A DNA stretch of 64,000 nt, taken from assembly GCA_950022655.1 (NCBI GenBank), contig OX465584.1, positions 49,396,723 to 49,460,722 of the forward strand, written 5' to 3'. The notes beneath the pieces were generated by a model that saw only the letters and a list, made by a program, of their open reading frames with translations, searched no databases and was not told where the DNA came from. The stretch is from Alentia gelatinosa (lineage: Eukaryota; Annelida; Polychaeta; Phyllodocida; Polynoidae). The first letter of the stretch is position 1, and every line of letters starts with the position of its first letter. The position numbers and the translations under genes were made by a program. Below are positions 11,457 to 19,694 of this stretch, piece after piece.

Positions 11457-12000
11457 GCTATTTTCCACTGGCCGACGAAAACGGCACTGATTAATTGCAT
11501 TCCTCTTAGGGCCGGTTTCTATTGGCCGACGAAAACAGTGTAGGGTTTTTTAGTTCTTCTAATTAGTTTGGTAAAAATCAATAGTCCCCTGACCGTGACT
11601 TCTGAACCTCCATACCTCACCTTGGTTTTGTAGAGGGGACCATTTTGATAAAAAATTTAGCTCCTATGTCCCTCTGAGTAGGTGGGGGAAGACTCTGAAA
11701 TAATGCATTTTTTTTAATTCACCCAAGGACAGTGCTGACGGCCAAAAAGGGTCACCCACCCAGATCTAGATGAGGTAGAGAGGCAAATAAGGTGTCATTT
11801 TCCACTAAATCTAGCATGAGGAGTTCAATAAAATGCATTTCAAATTGATGGGATATGTGCATATCTATGCACATTAAATTGGTGACCTATCAAATGCCTT
11901 GCTGTTCCCATTCACCAATCTTATATCGATGTACACAAAAATTTTAGCGTGGTTTCCAACTGTAGATCGGTGCCGCATTATTGGCCAATTGAAAATCTTC
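11457..12000. repeat. Dispersed repeat, second copy in the oxidoreductase introns
   Basis: TTTTCCACTGGCCGACGAAA near 11460 and again at 11517, then a segment near 11900-11970 containing CCCATTCACCAATCT and TAGATCGGTG, resemble 8913-9240, where TTTTTCACTGGTCAACAAAA and CCATTCACCGATCT occur in the same order. The similarity is diverged. The boundaries are approximate. Confidence 0.4.
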
Positions 12001-13104
12001 TATGATTTTCAATGTTTTAATATGCCCGGAAAATACAGTAAGAATAGTGCATACAATGCACCTTCTCTGAATATTGCATACCGACATGTAGCCAGGGACA
12101 CTACCGAAAGACTTATATAGTCTCTGCCATTTTCGTCCGACAAAACATACAGGTTTTATGCTGGACGAAACGATTTGATACTGAGCATGACCGTCCAAAC
12201 AATTGGCACGAGGTCTTTGAGAGTAAATCTTGGAAAATGATGCCTCCAAGCATCAATCGGTATTTTGGTGAGAATGCCTGGAAGTATCATTCAGTATTAG
12301 GGTGGGAGTGCCTCAAGGCATCACTCGGGCTAATAGGGTTAAGCGGGAAATCTTTGACCTAATGCCGAATGTCTGGAAAATAATTCATTAATTCCATATC
12401 ATATCGATAGTATAACAATATATACGACTAGAGCAATTTTAGCTAGGCTCTGTCATGGTTAGAAAAAGAGTAATACGCGATGAAAGATGTATGTCAAGTA
12501 TACGACCATTTATAATATGTGGATTTTGATTGCCTGAAATACTATTGTGCTTTTTTTTCATTTGTCAACCCGTATATATAAAGTTTTGATTATGAAGTCT
12601 TTCCAAAATCTAATTGGTTATTGTTTGATCAACTGCATATAATAATTCCATCCTTCTTTTGATTTTTAGCAGACTTTTTGAACAGTTTATAATTTCAAAA
12701 CACAAGTACTCTGTGGGCCGAACCTACCCTTGTTTATAAAGTATAAGCTATCATTGCATTATATAGGGAGACTGGTATGTTGTACTCTGTGATAAATTTA
12801 TATATTCAATACAATTGTTCTGAGACTTCCCGCCCCTGGTAGTAAACACTTTTCCTATTTCCTGCTTAACCACATGGTTCTGCCATAGGCGCCCATCCTC
12901 AAAGGGCGATATTTCTATGTTCCATTTGGTTACCTCTGTATTTCCCACGTGGCTATGCCCTAAGCGAATGCTTTAAAGGATTAGGTTTCTACGTTTCAGT
13001 TGTTACCTCTGTATTTATCACATGGCTCTGCCGTAAGCTCCCGCCATTAAATGTCTAGGTTTCTATGTTTCAGTTGGTTACCTCTATGTGTCTTTTATTG
13101 ACAG

Positions 13105-13270
13105 GCATTCGGCACCAAAGGCATGCTACAGTCAACGAATGAATGCCCCGCTTTGCCTGTTCTCCACACACTAGAGGGAGGCACAGTGCCACCGATCCAC
13201 TCTCACTTCGTGACCCGCTACAGGGCCTCCTACCAGCTAGAGCTAGAGCACTTTGTTGACTTGGTCCAAG
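13105..13270 (+). CDS. Gfo/Idh/MocA-family oxidoreductase, C-terminal domain exon
   Basis: This exon lies between the acceptor TTATTGACAG and the donor GTATGT. It encodes AFGTKGMLQSTN and then HFVTRYRASYQLELEHFVDL. The E.FGTKGML segment is the conserved strand of the substrate domain. RY..SY..EL..F.D.. is the usual C-terminal helix region of inositol-dehydrogenase-like proteins. The codon junctions at both ends keep frame (phase 0 in, phase 1 out). Confidence 0.84.
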
Positions 13271-13888
13271 GTATGTCAGCCTCACAAAGATGACCTTCAA
13301 TGAGATGTATAGCCATGTAGAATGATCGTCCTGATTAAGCACTGGACTAGTATAAACCATGATCCCATGGTTGTGGTTTTGGGTCCTACTGCAGCCATCT
13401 TTCTTCTTCATCCCCAGGGTGGTAGGCCTATGGTATATTATAGGCCATTCCTTCTCACACCATGTCTATCTGGTTTCATGTGCAGCAACCTTTCTCCTTC
13501 ATCTCCAGCAATAGTACATGGATTTTCATAGTAAATGCCACACTACACTTACTACGGCTTGAACACCATGATATATATACCTCATCTCTTACATATACCG
13601 CCTACTGATACCCATGCCTTATTCGTGGCCGGACATCACGCCGTAACATATTGCGCACAGCCATTCAATTGAAAGAATTAGAAAGTAAAATTTTATCTTA
13701 TCTAAGTTATATAATGATACGAAATAAGTCTGACTGTAGTTGTACGTCAAAGACTAAAGTAACCCTCTTTCTGTGTAGTACTATGTACATCGCCTATTCA
13801 TCTCAAAGATCATGCCCACCTTCCTACAAAACCCAAAGATTATTGTGTGTTTACTTACCATTCAAATACATGTACTTGTCTTCTGAAG

Positions 13889-14007
13889 GTAAAGCCAAAC
13901 CGGAAGTGACCTTGGAATCGACCTTGGGAGCACACACTGTTGCCGCCGCCTGCAAAGCCTCCTTCCGCTCAGGAAAACCAACTTTACTCGGCGATATCAC
14001 TCTCTGA
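13889..14007 (+). CDS. Gfo/Idh/MocA-family oxidoreductase, last coding exon
   Basis: The acceptor TTCTGAAG is followed by a short exon encoding GKAKPEVTLESTLGAHTVAA, then SFRSGKPTLL and a TGA stop at 14005-14007. The motif (G).P..T...T......A.AA..S...G.P..L matches the usual C-terminus of the family, so the stop is genuine. The coding region is therefore complete at its 3' end. Confidence 0.82.
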
Positions 14008-14588
14008 TACATTCATCTGTTTTCAGTTTCTAACAGGCCATTATTTGCCACATCATCCGCATCAGGTCGATATATCTTTCAACAGCTTATATAAATATGG
14101 TGTACACGTTAGGTGCATTCATGTGCAAACATTACCGCTTACCCCTGGATGATAGAGAGGAGGCCGTAGTTGGGCAAAGGAAATTGAATTTTATGAATAA
14201 TCATAATGATTAATACCTAGACATAGCAGAATTGTTTCCTACGGGAGTGAGGTTATTATCGAATGGTTATAGTGCAATGAAATTGTTCATGTGTTGATTT
14301 TTTTCTTACAGAGGAAATTGTGCAGCATTGGAGGGGTGCACATGTAGCTAGAAGGATATTCTATTGTTCACCTGAATAAAGGAGAGCGCTGCTCATTTAT
14401 AAAAAAAATATCATAATCATAATGATTTTAGTTGTCCTTATCAATATCAATTATTTATGAGAAGTTATTGAAATCAATTATTAATGATATATGTAATAAC
14501 TATGGAGGAGGTAAATACACACAAAAAACAGACACAGTAGTTGTTAACAGTGGTTGTTGTATTTGACCAAGATGACAAATAACAGGTG
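14008..14588 (+). other. 3' flank of the oxidoreductase gene and Polinton insertion point
   Basis: A possible acceptor (TTTTTTTCTTACAG, near 14310) and an AATAAA at 14375-14380 suggest a 3' untranslated region ending about 200 bp before the Polinton. The last 6 bases, CAGGTG (14583-14588), are the left copy of the Polinton target duplication. No coding sequence was seen. Confidence 0.45.
14583..14588 (+). repeat. Polinton target-site duplication, left copy
   Basis: CAGGTG immediately precedes the terminal AGTAGTATAG of the element. The same six bases follow its other end at 31495-31500. A 6-bp duplication is the length made by Polinton integrases. Confidence 0.93.
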
Positions 14589-14790
14589 AGTAGTATAGAA
14601 GGGTTCTTTTAGCGCGTATGATACAAGGAAGAAAGAGGTGTTGACCTACTTGCAGAACGGAAGTACTGTGACGTCACAGAAATGGAGCGTTCTGATTGGT
14701 GGAGAGACCGGAACCAGAATTTATCTAGGTCATGTCATGCATACATTGACCTACTTTTGCTTGGAATACATTAAATTTTTAATACATTAA
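14589..14790 (+). repeat. Polinton left inverted terminal repeat
   Basis: By eye, positions 14589-14758 (170 bp) are identical to the reverse complement of 31325-31494. Similarity continues after a gap to about 14790 (GCTTGGAATACATTAAATTT). The repeat holds the palindrome TGTGACGTCACA at 14667-14678 and an inverted CCAAT box at about 14694. This copy lacks a roughly 36-bp segment present in the right copy. Confidence 0.93.
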
Positions 14791-14932
14791 CCTAATTGCA
14801 CAACTTTTACATTATCTAGGTGTTGACTCACTTCAAGTTTTTTTTGTTAAGCGTGAGTTCGCGCCCCGGTGAAGTTACCCATTTAAGATGTATCAATAAA
14901 AGAGGACCAAAAGTAAATTTTGGTTTACATTC

Positions 14933-14938
14933 TTTATT
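14933..14938 (-). terminator. Polyadenylation signal for the leftward Polinton genes
   Basis: TTTATT on the plus strand is AATAAA on the minus strand. It lies about 140 bases past the stop of the last leftward gene (15077) and before the terminal repeat. This placement fits a shared 3' end for the leftward cluster. Confidence 0.45.
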
Positions 14939-15076
14939 GCAGATATCCTGTGATTACATATATACATGCTTTGGTTAAATGAGGGTAAATGTTTGAGAGT
15001 TTGATACGGTTAATCCTTGATTAAATGAGAGTAAATGTTCATGAGTTTCACACGGTTTAATTCAGTTCATTGTTCC

Positions 15077-15550
15077 TCACTTTTTACGATTTTTTTGAGA
15101 AATTCTTTCCTCGGTCAACATTCTGTATCCTTCCACCAGTCCTGAATCAATGGAATTCATTCTGGCAAGGGACTCATTGTAGAGTTGGTTGTTGGAGTTA
15201 TGTAGTAATCCGAGTGTTGATGGTAATATTGGTGCCGCCGATGACGGTGGTGATGGTGGTGGCGGTGATGAGTTGATAGATACGGGTGATGCTTGCACTT
15301 CACGCTCCGGTGACACCTCGGGAGTAGTGTACAGGGTAGGTGGAACCACACCCCATTCGTCGCAAAAACACGGTTGCGTACCTTTAGGTGGTTGACAGGA
15401 ACAGGTGCGTAGGTGTTTTAGCACGTTGGATACAGTGTTTCGGAGTACACATTTACACCAGTCACATTTGAAGAAAGTGCGCTCATCCTTCAGTTGCGGG
15501 TCGACAGTCGAAGTGAACCCGAGGCAGTGTCTGCATGTTATACGTGACAT
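15077..15550 (-). CDS. Polinton small cysteine-rich (zinc-binding-like) protein
   Basis: This is the last leftward gene of the element, 157 residues from the ATG at 15550. The frame is open further upstream, but only with a TTG and a leucine run, so I take the ATG. The N-terminus shows CRHC (about residues 6-9), CDWCKC (30-35), HLRTCSC and CFC: paired cysteines with a histidine, suggesting one or two zinc-binding knuckles. A proline/serine-rich linker and a charged C-terminus follow. Polintons often carry extra small genes of this kind. I do not recognise the family. A DNA- or RNA-binding or regulatory role is possible but is inference. It has its own 216-bp upstream gap, containing a 17-bp palindrome. 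Confidence 0.6.
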   Translation of the reverse strand: MSRITCRHCLGFTSTVDPQLKDERTFFKCDWCKCVLRNTVSNVLKHLRTCSCQPPKGTQPCFCDEWGVVPPTLYTTPEVSPEREVQASPVSINSSPPPPSPPSSAAPILPSTLGLLHNSNNQLYNESLARMNSIDSGLVEGYRMLTEERISQKNRKK

Positions 15551-15766
15551 GATGATGGCAGGGTGTTGTAGCAGCAGCAGCAGCAAGTGACGGTCGTTTG
15601 TGTGGGTCCAGCTCTATTTATTCAGTTTATGATAGGCGACGTATACTGAACGTCTTAATCGTTAAGACAACGTTTTGAAGCGTCGATCCAACGTATAGAG
15701 CTGTGTGGTATGTACAGAAAACAGATGTACTGTTTTTTTTTTATCTCGGTCCACACAAATCGGCGG
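15551..15766 (-). promoter_or_regulatory. Intergenic region with palindrome, probable promoter
   Basis: The gap upstream of the cysteine-rich gene is one of the longer breaks in the leftward cluster. It holds a perfect inverted repeat, GTCTTAATCGTTAAGAC (15652-15668, 7-bp arms), and an AT-rich GAATAAATAGAGC on the minus strand about 60 bases before the ATG. Promoter use is inference. Confidence 0.35.
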
Positions 15767-16192
15767 TTAGAGGGCAACGTTGTTATTACTACATGAGAAG
15801 CCGCAAGTGAGAGGTTTTTTTTTTGTCTCGAGTCGATTGACTCGGTGGGACAGACTGTAGGCGAGGGAATGAATCTCGTCTAAGGTGGTTAATATACCGT
15901 TGACACTCTCCATTGTGTACTGATGTAGTTGCATGAATTCGTTGTGAGGTGTGGATCGTTTTTTGAATGGTTTTCTGTGAAAGTTAGATTTTTTGTAAGG
16001 CGATTCATTTTCCTCATCAGTGTCTACAGTGTCTATGTTTCCTTCAGCTTCATCTTCTCCGTTGTCATCCATCGTTACATCTGATGCGTCATTTTCTACG
16101 ATGTCTGGATGTTGTTTAGAATCCTGTCTGTGAAGTTGGGATTGGGTCCCATCATGTTCTTCACTGCTTGTGTTGGAGATTGGGTTCGACAT
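15767..16192 (-). CDS. Polinton small acidic protein, unknown function
   Basis: 141 residues from an ATG at 16190-16192. The first 60 residues are rich in Asp, Glu, Ser and Asn and are probably disordered. A basic patch follows (KKSNFHRKPFKKRS, about residues 68-81). Then comes a probable helix (about 87-125) with regularly spaced hydrophobics that could form a coiled coil. Its start overlaps the end of the protease gene by 97 bases in another frame, in keeping with the dense packing of this cluster. No family is recognised. Its place after protease and capsid genes makes a structural or accessory virion role possible, but this is inference. Confidence 0.55.
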   Translation of the reverse strand: MSNPISNTSSEEHDGTQSQLHRQDSKQHPDIVENDASDVTMDDNGEDEAEGNIDTVDTDEENESPYKKSNFHRKPFKKRSTPHNEFMQLHQYTMESVNGILTTLDEIHSLAYSLSHRVNRLETKKKPLTCGFSCSNNNVAL

Positions 16193-16542
16193 GATTCAAT
16201 GATGAAGTGAATACAGTGATAGCCACAGGTGGATGTGTAAAGTGACTGCAGTTGTTGGTTGTTGTAATGCGCGCGACCTTTTGAAGCCTTGCGTAAGAAG
16301 CGTGCGTGATATATATTAGTGGGAGGAAGACCATACGCATCGAAGTAGTAAATAGCGCCTTCGTTGTTTATGTAAAATGCCACCCAATGTTCACCCGGCA
16401 TGTAATGGGGTTGAGTGTTAGTTATGAAGCATGACATACGTTTCGGTCGTCTAGGAATTTTATTACACGGGAAGGTTCCTAAGAAATACCGTCTGGTGTG
16501 AGGATGTCGTCTCAAAATTTGATTGATCTGAGAGGTCAACAT
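16096..16542 (-). CDS. PRO: Polinton adenovirus-type cysteine protease
   Basis: A maturation protease of the adenovirus (Ulp1-like, C5) family, which processes capsid proteins in related viruses. I choose the ATG at 16542, giving 148 residues, because it lies 5 bases after the capsid gene stop and the protein then begins with the conserved pattern of a short helix and YFLGTF. The open frame extends upstream to an ATG at 16620, but that part overlaps the capsid gene. Catalytic residues fit the family: His in GEHWVAF (about residue 52), Asp in YYFDAYG (about 68), Gln in NNQQLQS (about 96) and Cys in STCGYHC (about 106). It is shorter than adenovirus protease, as in other Polintons. All key residues are present, so it should be active. 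Confidence 0.9.
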   Translation of the reverse strand: MLTSQINQILRRHPHTRRYFLGTFPCNKIPRRPKRMSCFITNTQPHYMPGEHWVAFYINNEGAIYYFDAYGLPPTNIYHARFLRKASKGRAHYNNQQLQSLYTSTCGYHCIHFIIESCRTQSPTQAVKNMMGPNPNFTDRILNNIQTS

Positions 16543-16547
16543 AGTGT

Positions 16548-17861
16548 TCAGGTCATGTGGTAGTCGGTGATTGGGAGTCGGTCTGCAGTGAGCTGGATAA
16601 GGTTGTCGTAGAATGAGCACATCACCACAGAGATGGTGTGTGTCGTTGGAGCGTCAAACTTTAGCGCAATGTTCAACTTTCCTTGGCGTAGTAAGTTAAT
16701 GCGAGCATCTTCCGGAGCTCTGTCTGGGGTGAGATCGAAGGCTAGCAGTGTGTACCCGCCCAGGAACTCATCCATGGAAATGTCGCAGCCTTGTTTAACA
16801 CTTCGCAACCCTGTGTTCTTGAAGAGTTGATGGTACGCCTTGATTACTTTTTTCTCGGTGAAGTCTGTTTTTACTTCGAACTTTTGATCGTCGAATTTGA
16901 TTTCAGCTTCAGTGAGGCCGAAGTGCTGGAAGTTGAAGGGGTTCTGAGAGATGTTACCAGAAGAGGCAGACTCCTTCACCAACCCTAAGACGACGAGGGC
17001 TGGAATCTGTGTGGTGTCAGTCTGGGTCCAACTGTAGTCTTGTGAACCTGCAGCAAGAGTATGCTTCGTGACTCGACTCCTGTTGATGGGGTAGTTGAAT
17101 GGTCCGAATTTTGGATTCATCACTGTTTTATTGTGAACCTCAGCCACCTCATCTCGCACTTGCACCTGTCGCAAGCTCATTTCTGCTTTGGTGATTTTGA
17201 TGAGGTACCCCGCATCGGCTGCACTCATCATGTAGAAAGCCGGTGAGGCCCGCTCGAAGACGAACTTGACTTCACAATGCGAGGGTAGAAGTTTGCATTG
17301 ACCCACGAGGTCTACCATGGGACGCATGATACACGATTGTGTTGCCGGAGTCATAGCCATGGTTTTTCTGATTCGCCAGCCTTGGTTTCCAACCGCACGA
17401 TCGTCCATATGGTCGTGAGTATCTTTCTCCCATTTGAGGCATCCTTTGAGGATTGTTTTTTTCATGAGCTTATCATTTTCCAAGAGAGTCAGTAGATACG
17501 ACTTGTATGGGTATTCCTCACTGTTGCCAGTTACTTTTTCTCCATTGATCAAGAGTTGTACACTGGAGAAAAGCGAGTGGGCAATGTTGTTGACTGGGGC
17601 CGCGTCACTGTCAGCCGCCAGTGCTGTTCCATCATTTTTGACCACTTTGTATTCTAGGTACAACAAGGCGTCGCTCAGGTCAGTGTAGAGCGATGTGGGC
17701 TCAAAGGTGAAGTCAAAAGAAGTGGTGTTATCTGTGATAGCGTTGTTTGGATTTTTCACCACTGTTTGACTTTTAAGTACGTCTTTTTGCGTCACAGGTA
17801 GAGCGTGTAAATCCAACTCACCTATGACACAGGTGTTTGCGTGTGGATGAATGAGACTCAT
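16548..17861 (-). CDS. MCP: Polinton major capsid protein (double jelly-roll)
   Basis: 437 residues, the usual length for a Polinton major capsid protein. It should form pseudo-hexameric trimers of an icosahedral shell. Visible signatures are IAHSLFSSVQLLINGEKV with YPYKSYLLTLL (about residues 92-126, first jelly roll), a central NPKFGPFNYPINRSR segment, LGGYTLLAFDLTPD (about 365-378), and a C-terminal GKLNIALKF...VMCSFYDNLIQL strand pair (about 392-425). These occur in the same order in Polinton capsid proteins. The gene starts 6 bases after the stop of the basic 155-residue protein, and the protease gene starts 5 bases after its own stop, so the three form a compact block. There is no frameshift or stop. 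Confidence 0.93.
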   Translation of the reverse strand: MSLIHPHANTCVIGELDLHALPVTQKDVLKSQTVVKNPNNAITDNTTSFDFTFEPTSLYTDLSDALLYLEYKVVKNDGTALAADSDAAPVNNIAHSLFSSVQLLINGEKVTGNSEEYPYKSYLLTLLENDKLMKKTILKGCLKWEKDTHDHMDDRAVGNQGWRIRKTMAMTPATQSCIMRPMVDLVGQCKLLPSHCEVKFVFERASPAFYMMSAADAGYLIKITKAEMSLRQVQVRDEVAEVHNKTVMNPKFGPFNYPINRSRVTKHTLAAGSQDYSWTQTDTTQIPALVVLGLVKESASSGNISQNPFNFQHFGLTEAEIKFDDQKFEVKTDFTEKKVIKAYHQLFKNTGLRSVKQGCDISMDEFLGGYTLLAFDLTPDRAPEDARINLLRQGKLNIALKFDAPTTHTISVVMCSFYDNLIQLTADRLPITDYHMT

Positions 17862-17867
17862 GATGAC

Positions 17868-18335
17868 TTAGAAGAGGGTGTCTTTCTTACGTGTTCCTGT
17901 ACCCTTCTTCTTCTTCTTAGGAGCTCTCCTTCCTTTGCCGGTTGACCGTCGTTTGACAGGTGGAGGTTGCGTATCGTCGTTTATGAACCCTCCTAGTGAA
18001 GACATAGTTTGATTCATAAGCTCTTTTCCAGCTCTTTTACCGTGTCTTATGACGCTCGCTTTTAAGTTTCTTCCCGATGCAAAGTCTTTGACTATAGACA
18101 TTCCATGCCTGAAGGCTTTTTTCCCTAGCGTCTTACCAGCTATTTTGAGTAAGGGTACCGCCCCTCTTATGAGACCACCTATGAACCCACCTAGACCATG
18201 TCCTTTTTGATGTTTCGACCCGGAGTAAGCCGGTTGCAGCCCTTGACCAAACTGGGAACGTGTGTAGTACTCATTGTATTCACCAGGTGGCGCCACATAA
18301 GGCGTGGAGTAGTAGTGGTGGTTGTAAGGAATCAT
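17868..18335 (-). CDS. Polinton basic virion-associated protein, pVI- or core-like
   Basis: 155 residues. The N-terminus is rich in Tyr, His and Pro (HHYYSTPYVAPPGEYNEYY). The middle is glycine-rich and hydrophobic (GLGGFIGGLIRGAVPLLKIA, about 47-66), and could be an amphipathic or membrane-active helix. The C-terminus is very basic (KRRSTGKGRRAPKKKKKG). A glycine/hydrophobic segment plus a basic tail is common among small Polinton virion proteins and recalls adenovirus minor or core proteins, but no sequence family is certain. It sits between the penton-like and major capsid genes with 9- and 6-base gaps, which supports a structural role. The function is inference. Confidence 0.7.
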   Translation of the reverse strand: MIPYNHHYYSTPYVAPPGEYNEYYTRSQFGQGLQPAYSGSKHQKGHGLGGFIGGLIRGAVPLLKIAGKTLGKKAFRHGMSIVKDFASGRNLKASVIRHGKRAGKELMNQTMSSLGGFINDDTQPPPVKRRSTGKGRRAPKKKKKGTGTRKKDTLF

Positions 18336-18344
18336 TTTCCCTCA

Positions 18345-19694
18345 TCAACGTGACAGTATTGGTCTGAAGGCTAGCACCACGTACACCTCTCCGTGCTCGA
18401 ATGGTATGGGTTGACCTGCAGCATCTCTTAAATACACGGTTATTTCTCTAAAGGTGGCGTGTTTTAGTGGTTGATATTGAAGGTGGTGAAACGCCACTGT
18501 CTGTTGTGAGGGAAACTCGGAGCTATGATCGACCTTGACGGCTCTCAGTAAGGGAGCTTGTGTATCTCCTACTATGGTGTTTTTCACGATGTCTGTGTAC
18601 ACATAAACGGTGTGACCATTGTGGTTGATGTCCGTTAACTCGCGGGCCTCTTTACTGTTTCCAAGATAAGTTTCACCTTCTAACCCCAGTTGGAAAGACA
18701 GACGTTCTGGTATGGAAAGTAGCGTATCTTTTGGTAGGTTATAGGACGTCCTTAAAGTGTCGTCGTCAAACTTGAAGATGGTGGCTGTGGGATTCTTGCT
18801 CTCATTACGTAACGCGAGGAGAGTGTGGGGAGAATCCCGGGCTATGAGTCTATTCATGTAGTTTATTAATTTTTTTCCATTTCTAAAGAATCCACCAGGC
18901 GTGGAAATGATGTTGTAGGTTCTACCACCCAAAAAATGTCGTTTAACTGTTCGATCTAAGGTTTGCATGTGATTCAGTTCTTTCCCCATCAGTGGGATGT
19001 GGTTCACACGGATGAATTCGGAACTTCTGAGCACTCTACAACGCCCACGTCGATTATTTTTTCCAGGTCTCCGCTCCCGTTCCACTCTCTTTTTTTTCCC
19101 TTCCCGGGGAGGGGGGGCGGGGGGGCGCGCGTGGGGGGGGATTTCTTTTTCTTTGCCGTCATCCCCTCCACCGTCTGTAGAAGAGGGGGCGGAGGGGGCG
19201 GTGGGTTCCCCTCCTTCCGCTTCGCCTCCTCCTACAGAGGAGGAGGGTGTTTCGACTGTAGCCGTAGATTGGGATTCATCATCGTTCTCGTCATCATCCA
19301 CTACTTCAAAGATTTTGATCTTTCTGTGTGTGTTCGCTTCATCATCCGACTCTTCATTAGTGCTTTCTACGTTGTGGAAGGATGTGTCAGGTTTACCCCC
19401 TCTCGGATGTGGAATGTTTCCGTTTCCAGTTACTCTCCGCCTATTCAAGGCTTTTTGAAGACGTTTCAACGTTTGATGTGAATTTGAAGACGGATTCCGA
19501 CCTTTGACAGTGTACAGTGTGGAGGGGTGAAGATTATGCCAGGTGGTGGGAAACGATATCTCACATAACGCCACTTCATATTCTTCCGCTATCAGACTCA
19601 CCGCATCTGATAGAAGGGTTCTGTATGTGGTGAGAGTGTTGTTTGCAAAAATGTCCATAGACGCATTGCTAGGAAGGGTCATGAAGAAAGTCAT
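18345..19694 (-). CDS. Polinton minor capsid / penton-like protein
   Basis: 449 residues from the ATG at 19694. The frame is open to a TTG at 19724, but the chosen ATG overlaps the integrase stop as ATGA. The N-terminus MTFFMTLPSNASMDIFANNT with YEVALCEISFPTTWHNL matches the widespread Polinton protein regarded as the minor (penton) capsid subunit. The C-terminus (ITVYLRDAAGQPIPFEHGEV, then YVVLAFRP) matches the same family. Between them lies an inserted low-complexity stretch (about residues 95-225): acidic, then Ser/Gly/Pro-rich, then strongly basic. On the plus strand this insert contains long G runs (19107-19140). Penton function is inferred from family and gene context. The virion-protein assignment itself is firmer. 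Confidence 0.75.
   Translation of the reverse strand: MTFFMTLPSNASMDIFANNTLTTYRTLLSDAVSLIAEEYEVALCEISFPTTWHNLHPSTLYTVKGRNPSSNSHQTLKRLQKALNRRRVTGNGNIPHPRGGKPDTSFHNVESTNEESDDEANTHRKIKIFEVVDDDENDDESQSTATVETPSSSVGGGEAEGGEPTAPSAPSSTDGGGDDGKEKEIPPHARPPAPPPREGKKKRVERERRPGKNNRRGRCRVLRSSEFIRVNHIPLMGKELNHMQTLDRTVKRHFLGGRTYNIISTPGGFFRNGKKLINYMNRLIARDSPHTLLALRNESKNPTATIFKFDDDTLRTSYNLPKDTLLSIPERLSFQLGLEGETYLGNSKEARELTDINHNGHTVYVYTDIVKNTIVGDTQAPLLRAVKVDHSSEFPSQQTVAFHHLQYQPLKHATFREITVYLRDAAGQPIPFEHGEVYVVLAFRPILSR

Noticed and set aside
18963..19481. Two plus-strand frames of 150-170 codons opposite the penton-like gene
   Set aside because: By-product of the low-complexity G/C-rich insert; composition follows the antisense of the real gene.
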